Assembly: GCF_051020765.1 (NCBI RefSeq)
Contig: NC_134948.1
Location: 1,542,501-1,606,500, forward strand
Origin: Lasioglossum baleicum
Taxonomy: Eukaryota > Arthropoda > Insecta > Hymenoptera > Halictidae
Length of the DNA: 64,000 bases
Direction: 5' to 3'
Part shown: positions 23,290-34,359 of the stretch, one piece after another
Position numbering within the stretch: position 1 is the stretch's first letter
Layout: every line of letters starts with the position of its first letter
Notes under the pieces: generated by a model
What the model was told of the DNA's origin: nothing
What the model saw: only the letters and a program-made list of their open reading frames with translations
The model's database searches: none
Translations under genes and position numbers: made by a program

Positions 23290-23620
23290 CGTCGGCTCAC
23301 TGGTCAGCGCACTAGCTTACTGAACCCGAAGGTACAGGGCTCGAGACCAATCGGGGGTGAAGACTTTTTTCCGAAGGAAATTAGAACTGGAAACAAAGGG
23401 GAACCCCATTGTGCGGTGAGAATACTGTGAAAAAGGAACTGGAGAAAAATTCGAACAATGCTTTATTGGAAAAAATTGCTAGAATAATAAACCAAAGGGG
23501 AGACTATATTCGTAGTCTATAGGAATGACCACACCGGAACAATCATGGGCGAAATTGGTGGGCAAACAGGCGAACGAAATCTGGCAAACCAGGATTGGAT
23601 ACTGGACCTCTAACCATTGA
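23290..23620 (+). mobile_element. Candidate tRNA-derived SINE
   Basis: The segment starts with a tRNA-like head. It has an A-box-like GGCTCACTGGTCAGCGCACT near 23294 and a perfect B-box match GGCTCGAGACC near 23338 at tRNA-like spacing. Only two base pairs of the T-stem can form, so this is not a functional tRNA. A non-tRNA body follows to about 23.6 kb. No clear 3' tail or target duplication was found, so the right boundary is a guess. Confidence 0.45.
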
Positions 23621-23624
23621 GAAG

Positions 23625-23926
23625 AAGAACTGATATCGAAGTTGGAGGATTTTCGGTCGGTTCCAAACGGGAGGCGGGGAAACTATACTTACTGATCCTT
23701 TGTCAGCATGATCGTCGTCACACCGTTCGTAGGATTTTCTGACGGAGCGGGAGCTTTTCCGACGAAAGTTCCAACGGATCTCGACTGTTAAGGAAAAAGG
23801 AATTCGGTAAAGAAACTCAATCCCGGGACGTACGTCGTTTGCGTCCGTGTGTGTCCGTTTCTAAAGAAAAATCTGTGTGAGTGACGACGTGAGTTTAGAC
23901 GTCCGAGAGGGACCGATCGTAAGAAA
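23625..23926. other. Possible 5' leader of the candidate exon at 23927
   Basis: No frame of note. If the exon at 23927 is real, part of this sequence would be its untranslated leader. No convincing TATA box or initiator was found. Confidence 0.2.
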
Positions 23927-24165
23927 ATGATGATGAAGTGCGACGACAGAAAACGGGAACTGTTCTCGAGACGGGCGTGCAGCGAAAGTGGACCGCATCC
24001 CGGCATTCCCGGTGTCGCAGGCGGCCCTGGCAGCGGCGGTGGTCATCTCTGGGGAAAAAGGAACCAGGGACGTACCTCGGCGCCTGTCGTGGGCCACGCG
24101 AAACCGCCTGCCATCATCTTGAGGACCAGACGCAGCTGGCCTGTTGCGCCTATGCACTGCAGAAG
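23927..24165 (+). CDS. Candidate first coding exon, unassigned protein
   Basis: An ATG in good context (AAGAAAATGATG) opens 79 codons plus two bases, ending at a consensus donor CAGAAG|GTAAGT (intron from 24166). The predicted N-terminus is Met-rich, then basic (RKREL, SRRAC). A Gly/Pro-rich segment follows at about residues 22-40 (PGIPGVAGGPGSGGG), then an Arg-rich tail. Third codon positions are GC-rich, as expected for coding in this composition. The next acceptor-like site (24636) would give a stop after eight more codons in this phase, so the true second exon may be elsewhere. The protein family is not recognised. Confidence 0.33.
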
Positions 24166-24636
24166 GTAAGTCGCTATCAAATATTTACATTTTGTTAACA
24201 AGAACTCTGTAGAATGGCGAAAATTATTCTGGTAATTGATTCATGGCGATATTTTCTTTCAAGGTCATCTGAAAGTCGTCGTATAGTAGGTCGTTGAATT
24301 CGTTTTGACGTCGCCTACAATATTATGAAGTTAAAAATACCCAGTACCATTAAAAGATATGACAGCGACCTTGATTTTTTTGTTGAAAATAGATTTTTTT
24401 TTTATCTTAAAAAATTGCAATTTCTTGTCGGTTAAATACTGATTAACTTTGGTAAGAAACATTTTTCTGTCCGACCATCCGAAGGGGCTGAAAAATCGTG
24501 GGGACTAATTTGCGCCTCACCTTGTATAGTTATATAGATAGGTGATATTATGGACGTTCAGACGTGTTCCAGTAAGGCGCACATTTATCGCGTTTTATTT
24601 GCTCGTTATTAGTGACGCTAATTAGTTTTGTTCCAG
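24166..24636 (+). other. Putative intron, possibly holding an old transposon
   Basis: It is bounded by GTAAGT and TTTTGTTCCAG. The interior is AT-rich, with poly-T and poly-A strips near 24395-24420. It ends before the acceptor with CACCTTGTATAGTTATATAG, a phrase like the CACCCTGTATA ends seen on many insect MITEs. No matching left end was found. Confidence 0.25.
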
Positions 24637-24870
24637 CGGGCAATCAAAGATTATGTTCTGAAAGACGGCGCACGCAAAGAAGTTGCATTTCCTTTGACGC
24701 CGCGAAGTATGCAGAAACTCTTCGAAAAGAGAACGTGCACAAAGCCCGCCGGGACCGTCGTTATTCTGGAACGCAGCTTCAAAATTACCTTTCCCGACTT
24801 CAACCGTAATTATTGTACCGTGTTTATTACTGAAGACGAGACCCCCTCGAATAAATGCCATCCTAAATGA
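24637..24870 (+). CDS. Candidate terminal exon or chance frame, 77 codons
   Basis: It follows an acceptor-like TTGTTCCAG and stays open in one frame to a TGA at 24868-24870. Codon choice is plausible and the product is basic (KRTCTKP, RSFKITF). The frame joins in phase only with the second reading frame of the exon at 23927, which has no ATG, so the two may not belong together. No family is recognised. Confidence 0.17.
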   Translation, partial: RAIKDYVLKDGARKEVAFPLTPRSMQKLFEKRTCTKPAGTVVILERSFKITFPDFNRNYCTVFITEDETPSNKCHPK

Positions 24871-24874
24871 ACGT

Positions 24875-27435
24875 CCATTCTTCGTGGTTACTAAGAAAAA
24901 CGACGTCTTCGTCCGGCGCTCTCAGACCTCGGTGAAATTGTCGCAGTTTGTTTGCGAGCACGTTGAAACCGCAGCTAATAATTCTCACAGTGAATCACAT
25001 TATATTTTTCTAACTATGCGACATCTGTGAAGATTTACGTGGATGTTCGTCGGCGAACTATCTGATTAAATTTTCCGGCGAATTTGGCTTTCCTCGGCGC
25101 GTCCTCGCTGCCCGCGGCGTTAATTAATTTTCCAGTCACGTCGAATCAGTCTCCGCCGGGAGATTAATTAATATCGCTGTTGTTTTTCCGTATAAAAATA
25201 CAAGGCAGCCTTTTTCAGACAACAAATTTATATTTCTATCCAGTCACGGTTAAATCATAATGCCTGACGTGAAATTGATTCGTGCTACTTGTCGGACAAA
25301 TCGTAGCGTTGTGCAACTTGTACGACCAGCGAGAGGATCTTGCCTATCTAGAAGCGGTGTGCGAATGAAAATTGTGGTTATGAAATCCCTGACAGCTCGA
25401 GCCTGAACTCGAGGAATCGATGGATCGGAGACGTTGCTCTTGAACGCTGCAGGATGAAATCCCTCAATTCTCTTCCTTCCCTTATGCGCATTGGGAGCGA
25501 GTAACGAGGTCGTACCACGCGATTAAGCTCGGCATTGTGTGAAATTCACTGGATTGAATTTTCTTCGACGACACACATTTTCTCTTTCCGCTTTCATCCC
25601 CGTTCTATATACTGTTCATAGTACCGCGCAGTTCACCTCTGCCACCCCTGTAACTACAGATTTTCCAATTAATTATTCGAAGCATGTTTCCGTCGAAACT
25701 TGGCCAAGGTTCGACATAATTGATTCCGAATATAAGACTTGATTTTCCATACTGCCAGCTTGATGCCGGGAGCTAGAGTCTGGGTCAGGTTTCTGTTGTA
25801 GAACGATCGGGATTTGGTCTATCTAGGTTAAGAGCGAACGAGCGAGTGGCTGGCCAAATGTTTAGACAAAGAATTATCCGATTCGAAGGTGGTGCGTTGT
25901 CACGTCGAGGCAGAAACGGCCGCGTGAATAATTGCGGGCGAGAAATTGGATGGCGGGGCGGCTCTTTCTCACGCCGAACTGATCCCCCATAATCCACGGG
26001 GGGCGTGGCGAAGCGGCTCGTAAAATCGGAATAACGGGAGGCCGGATCGCCGGGAAATTACGAAGTATGACAGACGGGGCACGAGAGCTTGAATTTCCAC
26101 GAGATCGATCGACCGGAGTCGCTTCGTTCGCCGGATCGCTGGATCATAAATATTCGCGCGACGTCACACCAGACGATATTGTCCATTTTAATTAGCTCTC
26201 GACCGGCCGAGCAGTGGCACTGCGCAGTTTACACGTTAAATGAACGGCCGGCATTGATTGCCAGCATTTAATAGGCAATTAAAAATTTCGACGGCCTGCG
26301 CGCGTTCGCTCGACCGCAGACCTGTTGCTCGATTAATATCATTCGAGATATTTAACGCTGTGCTCCATCGGAGCTTGAACAGCGTTTGTTTGTAACGGTT
26401 CGTTTCATTCGATACCCTGCCGTTTCACTTGCCCTGGTTGATCTATACTACTTATTAGTAAATTTGAAAAATGTCCAATTAAGATCCGGCGACTTGATAA
26501 ACTTTGTTAATAACCTGCGTCCGTCACTGCGCGTCGCAGGATGCTTGTCTGCAGGTAATGTAACAATATGCTGGCTAGAAGGTGTCACATTAAGTTAGGA
26601 AGTTCCGCTCGGTGGTCGTATTAAAAGCTACATCGTTATGAATCCTGTCAAGAGTACGACAAACTTTTAATTATCTGCTCGACTCTGCCGCGATGCATTA
26701 TACGGGCGCAATCAATATTTTTGCAAGATATTTTATTACGCCGCAGTGTGCCTTCGTCGGTGATGCAATATCATTGTTATTAAATAAGAAAGATGATCGC
26801 TTGTTGCTTGGTCCAGAGCAAGCGCTATCGATACACAAGGCTTTCCAATCGAAATATGGAATTCAATCCCTTTGTTTGTCGATTCATCAAGGAAGAAGGT
26901 CCGCCATCGATAATGGTATCGAATCGCGTTTGTTCAAGTGGATCGGACAGGCTTAGCAAGCCATTTCCGCCGGGAACCCCTGCTTGATCATCGTAAAATA
27001 TTGTTCTTGTAATAGATTTTATGTATTCTTCTCGGACTCGTCGCGGAGATTGATCTTGTCACGCAATTGAAACGCTAAGAGAAAGCAAGAGAAGTTGCCG
27101 ACGGCAGAATTTAATTCCCGAAAGAATCGAGAGACAAAGAGCTAGGGAAATTGCGAAAGCAGCGTCGAACAACGCGGGATTATCCAAGACAATATTCGAG
27201 GAGTGACGTTTCATTTATTCAATGACTGAAAATTAATTTCTTTCTCGTATTCGCCGCTTCATTCATTCGCTTTTCGCTCGGATTTTTAATTTTATTAAAA
27301 TCAAGAGAGATTATTACATTGAGAACCTGGCAGCCGAAAATTTGGTAAATGGCCTGACTGTTGAGAATTAATTTACGGAGATAACATCGAGCACATCCTC
27401 AAAGAGAGTTAGCTAATTAATTTATGGAATGATTT
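24875..27435. other. No supported gene; small dispersed-repeat patches
   Basis: Weak units of the dispersed repeat occur at 25270-25330 (GTGCTACTTGTCGGACAAATC) and near 26440 (TATACTACTTATTAG). Frames do not exceed 87 codons and carry no motif. Confidence 0.4.
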
Positions 27436-27440
27436 ATCTC

Positions 27441-27641
27441 TAGACTGCGGATCTTTATGCGAAATAAAATGTGTTTGCGTTGATTGCAAGATACAGGAGC
27501 CAAGCGAAAATGTCTTCCTTCTTTTAATTATCTTATCAAGGTGGAACTGATATACTGGTGGCCTTAAATCTTTTTGATATGTCCACTGTTTTAAATTGTA
27601 CGTGCCCCTTTTTGTGATAAATGCATAAAATCCGCAGTCTA
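27441..27641. mobile_element. hAT-like MITE, copy 3
   Basis: A 201-bp element with ends TAGACTGCGGATCTTTATGC and the complement of TAGACTGCGGATTTTATGCA. The flanks are TTTATCTC and TTTATGCC, so the 8-bp target duplication matches at 6 of 8 bases. The right subterminal region (CTGTTTTAAATTGTACGTGCC) matches copy 1 in reverse. Confidence 0.82.
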
Positions 27642-27649
27642 TTTATGCC

Positions 27650-28180
27650 ATCTCTGTTTCATCCCTCGCAATTTCAACTCGTGAATATTATTTAATGCAG
27701 TGAGCTCCACCGACGGTTTCTTTAATAAATGTCGGTATCGATCGCAATCAACCACGATATTGGGGCTCGAACAACAGGTGATATCGATTGGCAAGACCCG
27801 GGGTCGACACGAACTCCCCGGTGACGGTAACGCGGAGATAACTTTTTTAGCTTTTTCGGCGATATTGGTTAGCTACGTTACAATGTTGCAATATCCGTAA
27901 ACATGAAAAAGTTCCACCGTTCGTACGGTTAATGTAGGTCAGCTGTTATAATCATCGACGTCAAGTTTACAATACGTTGATATCGCCGTCGAATTCGCTC
28001 TAGGCTAATTGGAACCTCGTTTATGATCGACTCTAATTTGCATACGGCACAACATTTGCATTTATCGCGAGTCAAGTTACAATTTATTGTGGACGAGACC
28101 TGAATGATGTAGCTGCACGTTCAGGTGGTTCACGAGTGATTATGATTCATTTATTCTGCTGGGAATTGTGACCATTTTAT
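27650..28180. other. No recognised feature
   Basis: One 66-codon frame and no repeat. AT-rich. Confidence 0.4.
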
Positions 28181-28189
28181 TTCAGGTCT

Positions 28190-28385
28190 CTGGCCAATGA
28201 CTGTGTTATTGCTGCTGCTCGTTGGACTAGCGGTTGGGTTGTACCACTGTTCTGGTCATAGATAAACGATACTGCTTGTCTGAGAAATTCCACACTTCCA
28301 CTAGTTATTGTCTGACCAGCGACTTATTCACACTACCCGTCTGACTAGTGATTCATCTAGGTGCACGGTAGTGCACCAGCCAAGT
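28190..28385 (-). repeat. Decayed dispersed 29-32 bp repeat
   Basis: Reverse-type units include TACTGCTTGTCTGAGAAATTCC, TAGTTATTGTCTGACCAGCGAC and ACTACCCGTCTGACTAGTGATTC, spaced at about 29-37 bp. Confidence 0.6.
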
Positions 28386-28419
28386 TCCTCGCACTACCTC
28401 CTTTTACACGAAACAACTT

Positions 28420-28765
28420 AGCCGTTTTTTAGAGGGTTATAACTCGGCACTGGAGGCAGATGGAGAGATGTAATTTCGCACATTTGTTAAATGCTATCAT
28501 GTCTCGATATTGGCAAAACATTAATCTTCCAACATTAATAGGTTCCGAGATATAGGACCTGAAAAATCGCTAGATTTGTCACTGACTGACTGACTGATTG
28601 AAAGATCATCAAAACCTTTTGGCTACTTTCCATTGACCTACAAGCTTGAAATTTGGTACATAGGTCCACCATAACAAACACTCAAAGGAATAATTATCAA
28701 AGTTTGAAATTTGACACCTTTTAGGGGTTGTATTGAAAAAAAACATTACGAAAAAGGTATAAATA
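28420..28765. other. AT-rich segment of probable transposon origin, unidentified
   Basis: It contains GTTATAACTCGGCACTGGAG, a short GACT tandem (28585-28600) and the phrase GAAATTTGGTACATAGG. The style resembles decayed repetitive DNA, but no termini or frame were found. Confidence 0.2.
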
Positions 28766-28769
28766 GGTA

Positions 28770-29405
28770 GTAAAACGAAGATGCATTTATTAATCTACTT
28801 ATAATGTCCACCTTAAAGATAAAAAATGTTGAGGATTTAATGAAACAGGGATAAGAGTAATACCTACTTGATAATCGATGAAATTTCAACAAAAATTGAT
28901 GAAATCCCAACAAAAACATCCTGTAAATAGGAGCCAAGTTCCTATGGCCGTAAAAAGTTGTGAGATCAAACAAAATACGGCCAAGTTTGTTAGATCAGAA
29001 ATACCTCTTGCAATACTGAAAAAAGCGTTTGTAAAAATTAGTTTAAAAGGACGCTATTTAATTTTTAAAGAGTTACATGGAGGCCTAAATTTGCAACTGG
29101 CGTTGGCTTCGGAGAAATGCGTAGTCATTATCGATGCGGAATAGGATAATTATCGTCATAATTATCGTGGCAAACGAGAAATATAATTATGTCCGAGATA
29201 ACGATAGCGCATTTGGTTGTTCGAACATTACCGGGAAACACCACGTGCTCTGTTTTATAAAATGCAAGACTGTATCGCTGTTCGAATTACCTCCGTCGAC
29301 AATCAAGCCTGTTTCGCAGTCTAACGAGGGGAAACGGAAAAATCATTTCTGCGAAAGCAAATTCGTTCCTACGGAACGAGACGCGAGACGCTGAAGAGCA
29401 TTTCC
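28770..29405. other. No recognised feature
   Basis: Frames of 75-88 codons without motif. AT-rich to about 29.15 kb. Confidence 0.4.
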
Positions 29406-29410
29406 CTTCA

Positions 29411-30076
29411 TTGGCATTCAGCTCACTTCGCCGCGTCGTCGCGTGGGTTCGAACAACAATTTCCCCGCCGAGCTGTTTCGCGTTTCATTACGGCTTGGAC
29501 GGCCCCTCAGTTAAGGATACACACTTTTCATTTAATACAACGAAAACATTGTCGGATGATCCACTTGAAATTCCCGGTGGGAGAATCTTCCGCGAGCCCC
29601 GGAGAAAGGCGCGCATCTTCTTCATCAAGGTGGAAATCAAATTTCAACGGCATCGTTTGATCAAATTTCTGCGTGTTTTATGCTTCGGAAGGTCTCGTTT
29701 TGAAAGAGCAGTTTCGAGCTGTTTATATCGCTCGACCGCCGACGAAAGAAAAAAGAAAATAGCGTCGATCTCTCTCTCTCTCTCTCTGTCGATGCGCGCT
29801 CAAAGGCCAAGAAAAAAGAACAGCTTGAGCGGATTTATAAACGAAAGCAATATTGTCGCGTTTAACGGTGCCGTTGAAGAGACTCCCACGGCCCCTTCTC
29901 GCGGATTACAATGTACATCGGCTTTGAAAAGACGCCGAGCGATACTGTGCCAGGGAATCGTTCGAGAAGTTCTCCCTTCAATCCCGCAAATCACGCGGCA
30001 AGTTCGCAACAACCGCAGGAATATGCTTGACTCCATCTTGCAAAGTTTCGCAAAGCCGTATCTTCAATTTCAATGA
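29411..30076 (+). other. Longest open reading frame of the window (221 codons), coding status doubtful
   Basis: The frame is open for 221 codons, which is rare by chance at this composition. It begins after a stop with no ATG until codon 128 (29791). It crosses a TC microsatellite (29769-29787) read as a Ser-Leu run. Its product has no recognisable domain. It could be an exon fragment, but no strong splice sites bound it. A compositional accident is as likely. Confidence 0.15.
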
Positions 30077-30079
30077 CCC

Positions 30080-30305
30080 TTCAACCCCGAGCTCAAAGTT
30101 CACCGCTGCATTATACAGCTCCCGAATATCTAATGCGAAAATCGCCTCGAACCGAGGCTCTTTTGCATTTTTCCAACCCCACCCCCAACTGTTTGAAAAT
30201 CATTTTCCGTTCTCTTTACAAAATCCTCGATAATCCGCCGCTGTTTCGATCGAGGTGCTTGCATATTCATCGGGCGGCTGGGTTGCGCGCGCACCCTGTT
30301 TTCTA
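30080..30305. other. No recognised feature
   Basis: Overlapping frames on both strands (101 codons plus, 120 codons minus) with no motif. Confidence 0.35.
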
Positions 30306-30309
30306 CTCG

Positions 30310-30440
30310 TTTGATAAACAAACGATCCGTTCTACTTGCCGCAGAATACCACGGTGGTTTTTCCACTTGTCCGATTGATGAGCAGCTTATTTCCCCCCGT
30401 CCGACTGACGGTCGACTTCTTCCACTCACGACGAAAGTAC
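30310..30440 (-). repeat. Weak dispersed 29-32 bp repeat
   Basis: GTTCTACTTGCCGCAGAATAC, TTTCCACTTGTCCGATTGATG and CCGTCCGACTGACGGTCGAC follow each other at about 30-bp steps. Confidence 0.45.
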
Positions 30441-30444
30441 TCGC

Positions 30445-31545
30445 TCGCCCCTCTGACATTTCCAACACATTCCCCGGGCTCGTTAAAAACATTTCGTAAC
30501 AATGGAGTTGTCCTCTCGCGGACGAATCGCGAAACTTCCGGGCACTTACCGGCGAAAATAAAAAGCGAACGCGGGCACAGCGCCGGTTATATTTAAATTT
30601 TTCCCCGACATTTTCAGCTCCCCGTTCGCTCGTTAATTCAGCTCATTTCACGGGGAATTATAAAATTTTACCGGCGAGTTCTCAGCGCGCGATGTCGTAT
30701 TTTCGGCGATAATTCGCGCGCGGCCGTAACTCGATTAGCATTCGGCTCTGCCGCCGCCGGTTCGAACGGAAAATTTGGTAATTGAGCATACACGACGGCT
30801 AATCGAATTGACTTCGCGAAAATATTTCCCGCGTTTATCATTATCGTTCTATTGTTTCCCGGAATGTCTCGATCGGACGAGTTCGACGCATTTTCCGACT
30901 CGATTCTCTCGGAAACGAAGCTCCGGATGAAAAAATGTTCTATCAAATTTTTCCTGTGTTTTTTTCTCTTTTTCCAAACGTAGAATCATCCCCTGTATAT
31001 ACGCTGGTGTGACGTCGAAACTTTTCCTCGGCTACGATCCAGTTTTCCGGTTTGCCACGCCACAGAAATTTTGCGGCGAGTTCTATAGCGCCCGAGCTAC
31101 TTGGTCGCGTTCCGAAAACGAAGAACACAATCGAGCGTCGGTTGCTAAGGGACAGGGCTCGGGTCAAGTTGCTGTGATCCTAGAATTTCATATTTAAACG
31201 CGGGCTTTGTAACCCCTGAGAAAAAAAGGACCCCGTTCGTGTTATTCGACGGCAAAATTACAAACAATCCCCCGGCGAGCACGCTGCCCTCCGTCGTCGC
31301 AAAGCACGTTTCAGCTTCTAAGTATTTAACGAAACGAATCCCGCTCTCCCGTATTCGGTTTGAACAGGGATCAAATGAAAATGCGAACGTGGAACTGCGG
31401 ACGCAGCTGTGCAACCATAAACGCGGGGGAGTGCAGCCTTTACAGCTCGATAAAGTGGGGAGCTCATCCCTGTAAAAATGTGCTTTCAACGTCTGGTTAT
31501 TGTAGATCGAAGGCGAGTCAATCTAGTTGATGGAATAATTAATGT
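30445..31545. other. No supported gene
   Basis: GC-rich, CpG-rich sequence with overlapping frames up to 114 codons on both strands and no motif. Confidence 0.4.
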
Positions 31546-31554
31546 GATCCCTTG

Positions 31555-31700
31555 CTCATCTGGCTTCTGCATGCCTGAATAATGGAAGACCTGATCTACC
31601 ACACATGTGTGCCTGACTAATGCCAGACCTGTTCTACATGTCTGGCTAATAATTGACATGTTCTACCTGTCTGGCCAATAATGGACAGTTCCACTTGCGA
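31555..31700 (-). repeat. Dispersed 29-32 bp repeat, moderately preserved
   Basis: Four units are in register: GCATGCCTGAATAATGGAAG, TGTGCCTGACTAATGCCAGA, CATGTCTGGCTAATAATTGA and CCTGTCTGGCCAATAATGGA. Each of the last three is preceded by GTTCTAC, GATCTAC or a similar phrase, with a period of about 29-33 bp. Confidence 0.65.
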
Positions 31701-31704
31701 AGTT

Positions 31705-32955
31705 GCAAGGTGGAAGGAAAACGTGTGTCGAACAGCAGGGGCTGAAGTTAGAGACGTTGGTGGCGCGGTTAAATAGTTGAATTAACTTGTCAATCGAACG
31801 ACCACGCCAGGGAATCGCAGCGAATTGGGTTTGGCGAGAGTGGACACCGATTCGCCGTGAAACCAATTAATTTCAGTTTTAAGCGGCAGTCAATTTTCCG
31901 TGCTGCGTTTAATTACGCTATTTGGTAGACAGGTGCAATTAACGGGGGCGGAATCGATAGCACGCATCGTACACGGGCCACATTAGCCGGGATCGACGTG
32001 TAGAATTTCCTGATAAGCAGGACATATTCTTTCGCCCGAGGTACAACGTTTTAATTGCGTCAAGCTTGATCCCCCGAGATTCCTGGGAACAAGCTGGAAT
32101 TAATTAGCCCCGTACTCCAGGCTGTTTTTCAGTGCTTCCGGGAAAGCTGAAGTTATTTTCGTGACGCTTTTGTTCATTATTTGAAGCCTGTACTGTGGTA
32201 CGTGCACGTGGACACACGACTTGTACACCTGCGACTGTAGAACTAATGAATTCATTTTATTACAGACCTGTGCAACAGGCTGACATTTAATCGCGAAGTC
32301 CGAAAAACGGGCACCGCCGGAACCCACAATTTTAAAGCTCGCTTAATTTGCCAGTGAGCCGGTATTCTACCTCGTTCGAGCCGCGCGAGTTTCCGTAATC
32401 TCTTTCGAATTAGTTTCTAGGCGTTCTTACGCGATCCAGGCGAATGTTACCGGAAAAATAATCGGACCACGAAACCCCGCGGCCTCGTGTTTCGGTTTAA
32501 TTCCCGTTGTGTTCTGGTCACGAATTTCGACTCGATGGTTACCTGTGTGTAACGCGAACGGTTACGTCGAATTTCACCGGATCACCGCGCGACCATCTAC
32601 CAAAGATAATAAAATAAAACAGAGCATCGAATTTCTGCTTAGGGGCGGAAACGGGGCGGTGCACCAGCAATTTCGACAAATCGCGCATGAAATTGAGACA
32701 ACCCCGGCTCAGCGTTGCTCGCTCATCTCTTCACGACGATAATAACCAGCCACGTAGCCAGCTTCTCCTTCGGCGCTGGACTCGATTAATTCAATCCCCA
32801 TAACGAATTCTTTGATACCATCTCGCCCGGAGAAACCGTGCTACATTTGGGAAACATTCAATTAAATATATTCAATTAGCCACGTCCGATTAGATTCAAT
32901 TTTCCGCATGGATTGGTGCTGAAATAATACAGCACTTCCCGGATCCATTCTTCCG
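31705..32955. other. No recognised feature
   Basis: Short frames of 67-77 codons only. No repeat was recognised. Confidence 0.4.
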
Positions 32956-32959
32956 AGGA

Positions 32960-33775
32960 GATTGGTTCATTTGTCTGACATGTGCACGACCTTTCCCCCT
33001 CGTTTCATTAAACAAGCAACGGTTCTCCTTGCCTGATACAGGATTGACTCGTTCTCCCTGACTTGCGGTTGCAATGTCTGACACGTGACTGACACACTAC
33101 CCTTGTCAGACTTGTGGATCATTCTCCTTGCCCGACATATGATTTACATGTTCCCCTTGGCTGATTTATTGAACTGTATTTCTCGTCAGATGTATAAAGT
33201 AAGGAGCATAACTGATTCAACACACTTTAAATCAGAATAACTTTTCTATCTCAATGGACCAAACGACTTCAATTTCTCTGTAAGGCTAGAAGAATTAGTT
33301 TAGCAAATGATGTCTAAAAAATATTTTGAAAAAATGCATTTGGTCGGAGTTTAAAAGATGTGTTTGGTCAACTCGTATAAATGATATACGCTCTGAAAAT
33401 TTCATTGAAATTGGTTAATTGGTTTACGAATTATAAACGATCAAAAATCGTAAAACTTGCCACTTTATGGTGCACTAGAAATCACCACTTTTGAGCGTTT
33501 ATAATTCGCTAACCAGTTAACTAATTTCAATGAAATTTTCAGAGCGTATATAATTTATACCAGTTGACCAGACACATCTTTCGAATTTCCGTTATTGGTC
33601 CATCCAAGAAAAAGTTATTCTGATTTAAAGTGTGTTGAATCAGTTATGCTCGTTAGTGTAATTGTCTGACGAATGATTCACTTGTTCTCCTTGTGCGATT
33701 TATTACTGACTCGATCAACTGGTCGGACTTATGATCGACTGGGTCTACTTGTCCGTCTAATATCACGCCATTTCA
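32960..33775 (-). repeat. Dispersed 29-32 bp repeat array split by a fold-back element
   Basis: Units such as CATTTGTCTGACATGTGCAC, CTCCTTGCCTGATACAGGATTG and CTCCTTGCCCGACATATGATTT run from 32.96 to 33.19 kb. They resume after the insertion at 33204-33651 as TAATTGTCTGACGAATGATTC, GGTCGGACTTATGATCGAC and TCTACTTGTCCGTCTAATATC. The array therefore predates the insertion. Confidence 0.6.
33204..33651. mobile_element. Fold-back transposon, copy A
   Basis: A 448-bp palindromic element. Its terminal repeats are GAGCATAACTGATTCAACAC and onward (at least 35 bp, ending in TTTAAATCAGAATAAC). Subterminal pairing continues through CGCTCTGAAAATTTCATTGA and its complement. It is inserted in the dispersed repeat array. 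It shares both ends and the interior with 49603-50239 but lacks about 70 bp present there. There is no coding frame and no clear target duplication. Confidence 0.8.
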
Positions 33776-33830
33776 CTTGAGAGGATGTAAGCGTATCTAC
33801 GAGTATTCTGACGACTTGCCTATTCCGTTA

Positions 33831-34350
33831 CGACGCATAGTGGGACCTTTCGTCCAAATCGGAGACAAAATCAAAGAACTTTCGATAGAAATGTGGTAGA
33901 GCGATGCAATTTTTTAAAAATTAAAGCTGAAACTTTGCAGAATATGGGAAAAATAGGGAGATTATGATAAGAACGTTTTTTAACGTTGAGAAAATTCGTT
34001 AAACTTGCACAATTTCGAGAAAATTGTGGTTTTGCCAATACCACGCGCGGGAAATTTTTTTTCTAATATGCTGTACTTCATTTCCCGTAGATTTTTTCAC
34101 GCTAATTTAAAAACTGGTCTCAAAATTTTTCTACAATCTCAGGATATTGCAAAATCAATTTCTTGAAATTCTACATGTTTAACGAATTTTCTCAAGGTTA
34201 AAAAACGTTCGTACCATAATCTCCCTATTTTTCCCATATTCTGCAAAGTTTCAGCTTTAATTTAAAAACAATTTCATCGCTCTACCTCATTTCTATCGAA
34301 AGTTCTTTGATTTTGTGTCCGATTTGGACGATAGGTCTCACTGTGCGACG
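33831..34350. mobile_element. Palindromic transposon, different family
   Basis: A 520-bp inverted repeat with ends CGACGCATAGTGGGACC and the complement of CGTCGCACAGTGAGACC. Pairing runs on through CGTCCAAATCGGA, CAAAATCAAAGAACTTTCGA, AAAGCTGAAACTTTGCAGAA and AATAGGGAGATTATG. The centre (about 34040-34080) is unpaired. The CAGTG-like ends could be hAT-type, but no 8-bp duplication was found. It is non-coding. Confidence 0.75.
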
Positions 34351-34359
34351 TCTACCAAC

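Noticed and set aside
23294..23360. Functional tRNA gene
   Set aside because: The A and B boxes are present but the acceptor, anticodon and T stems do not pair.
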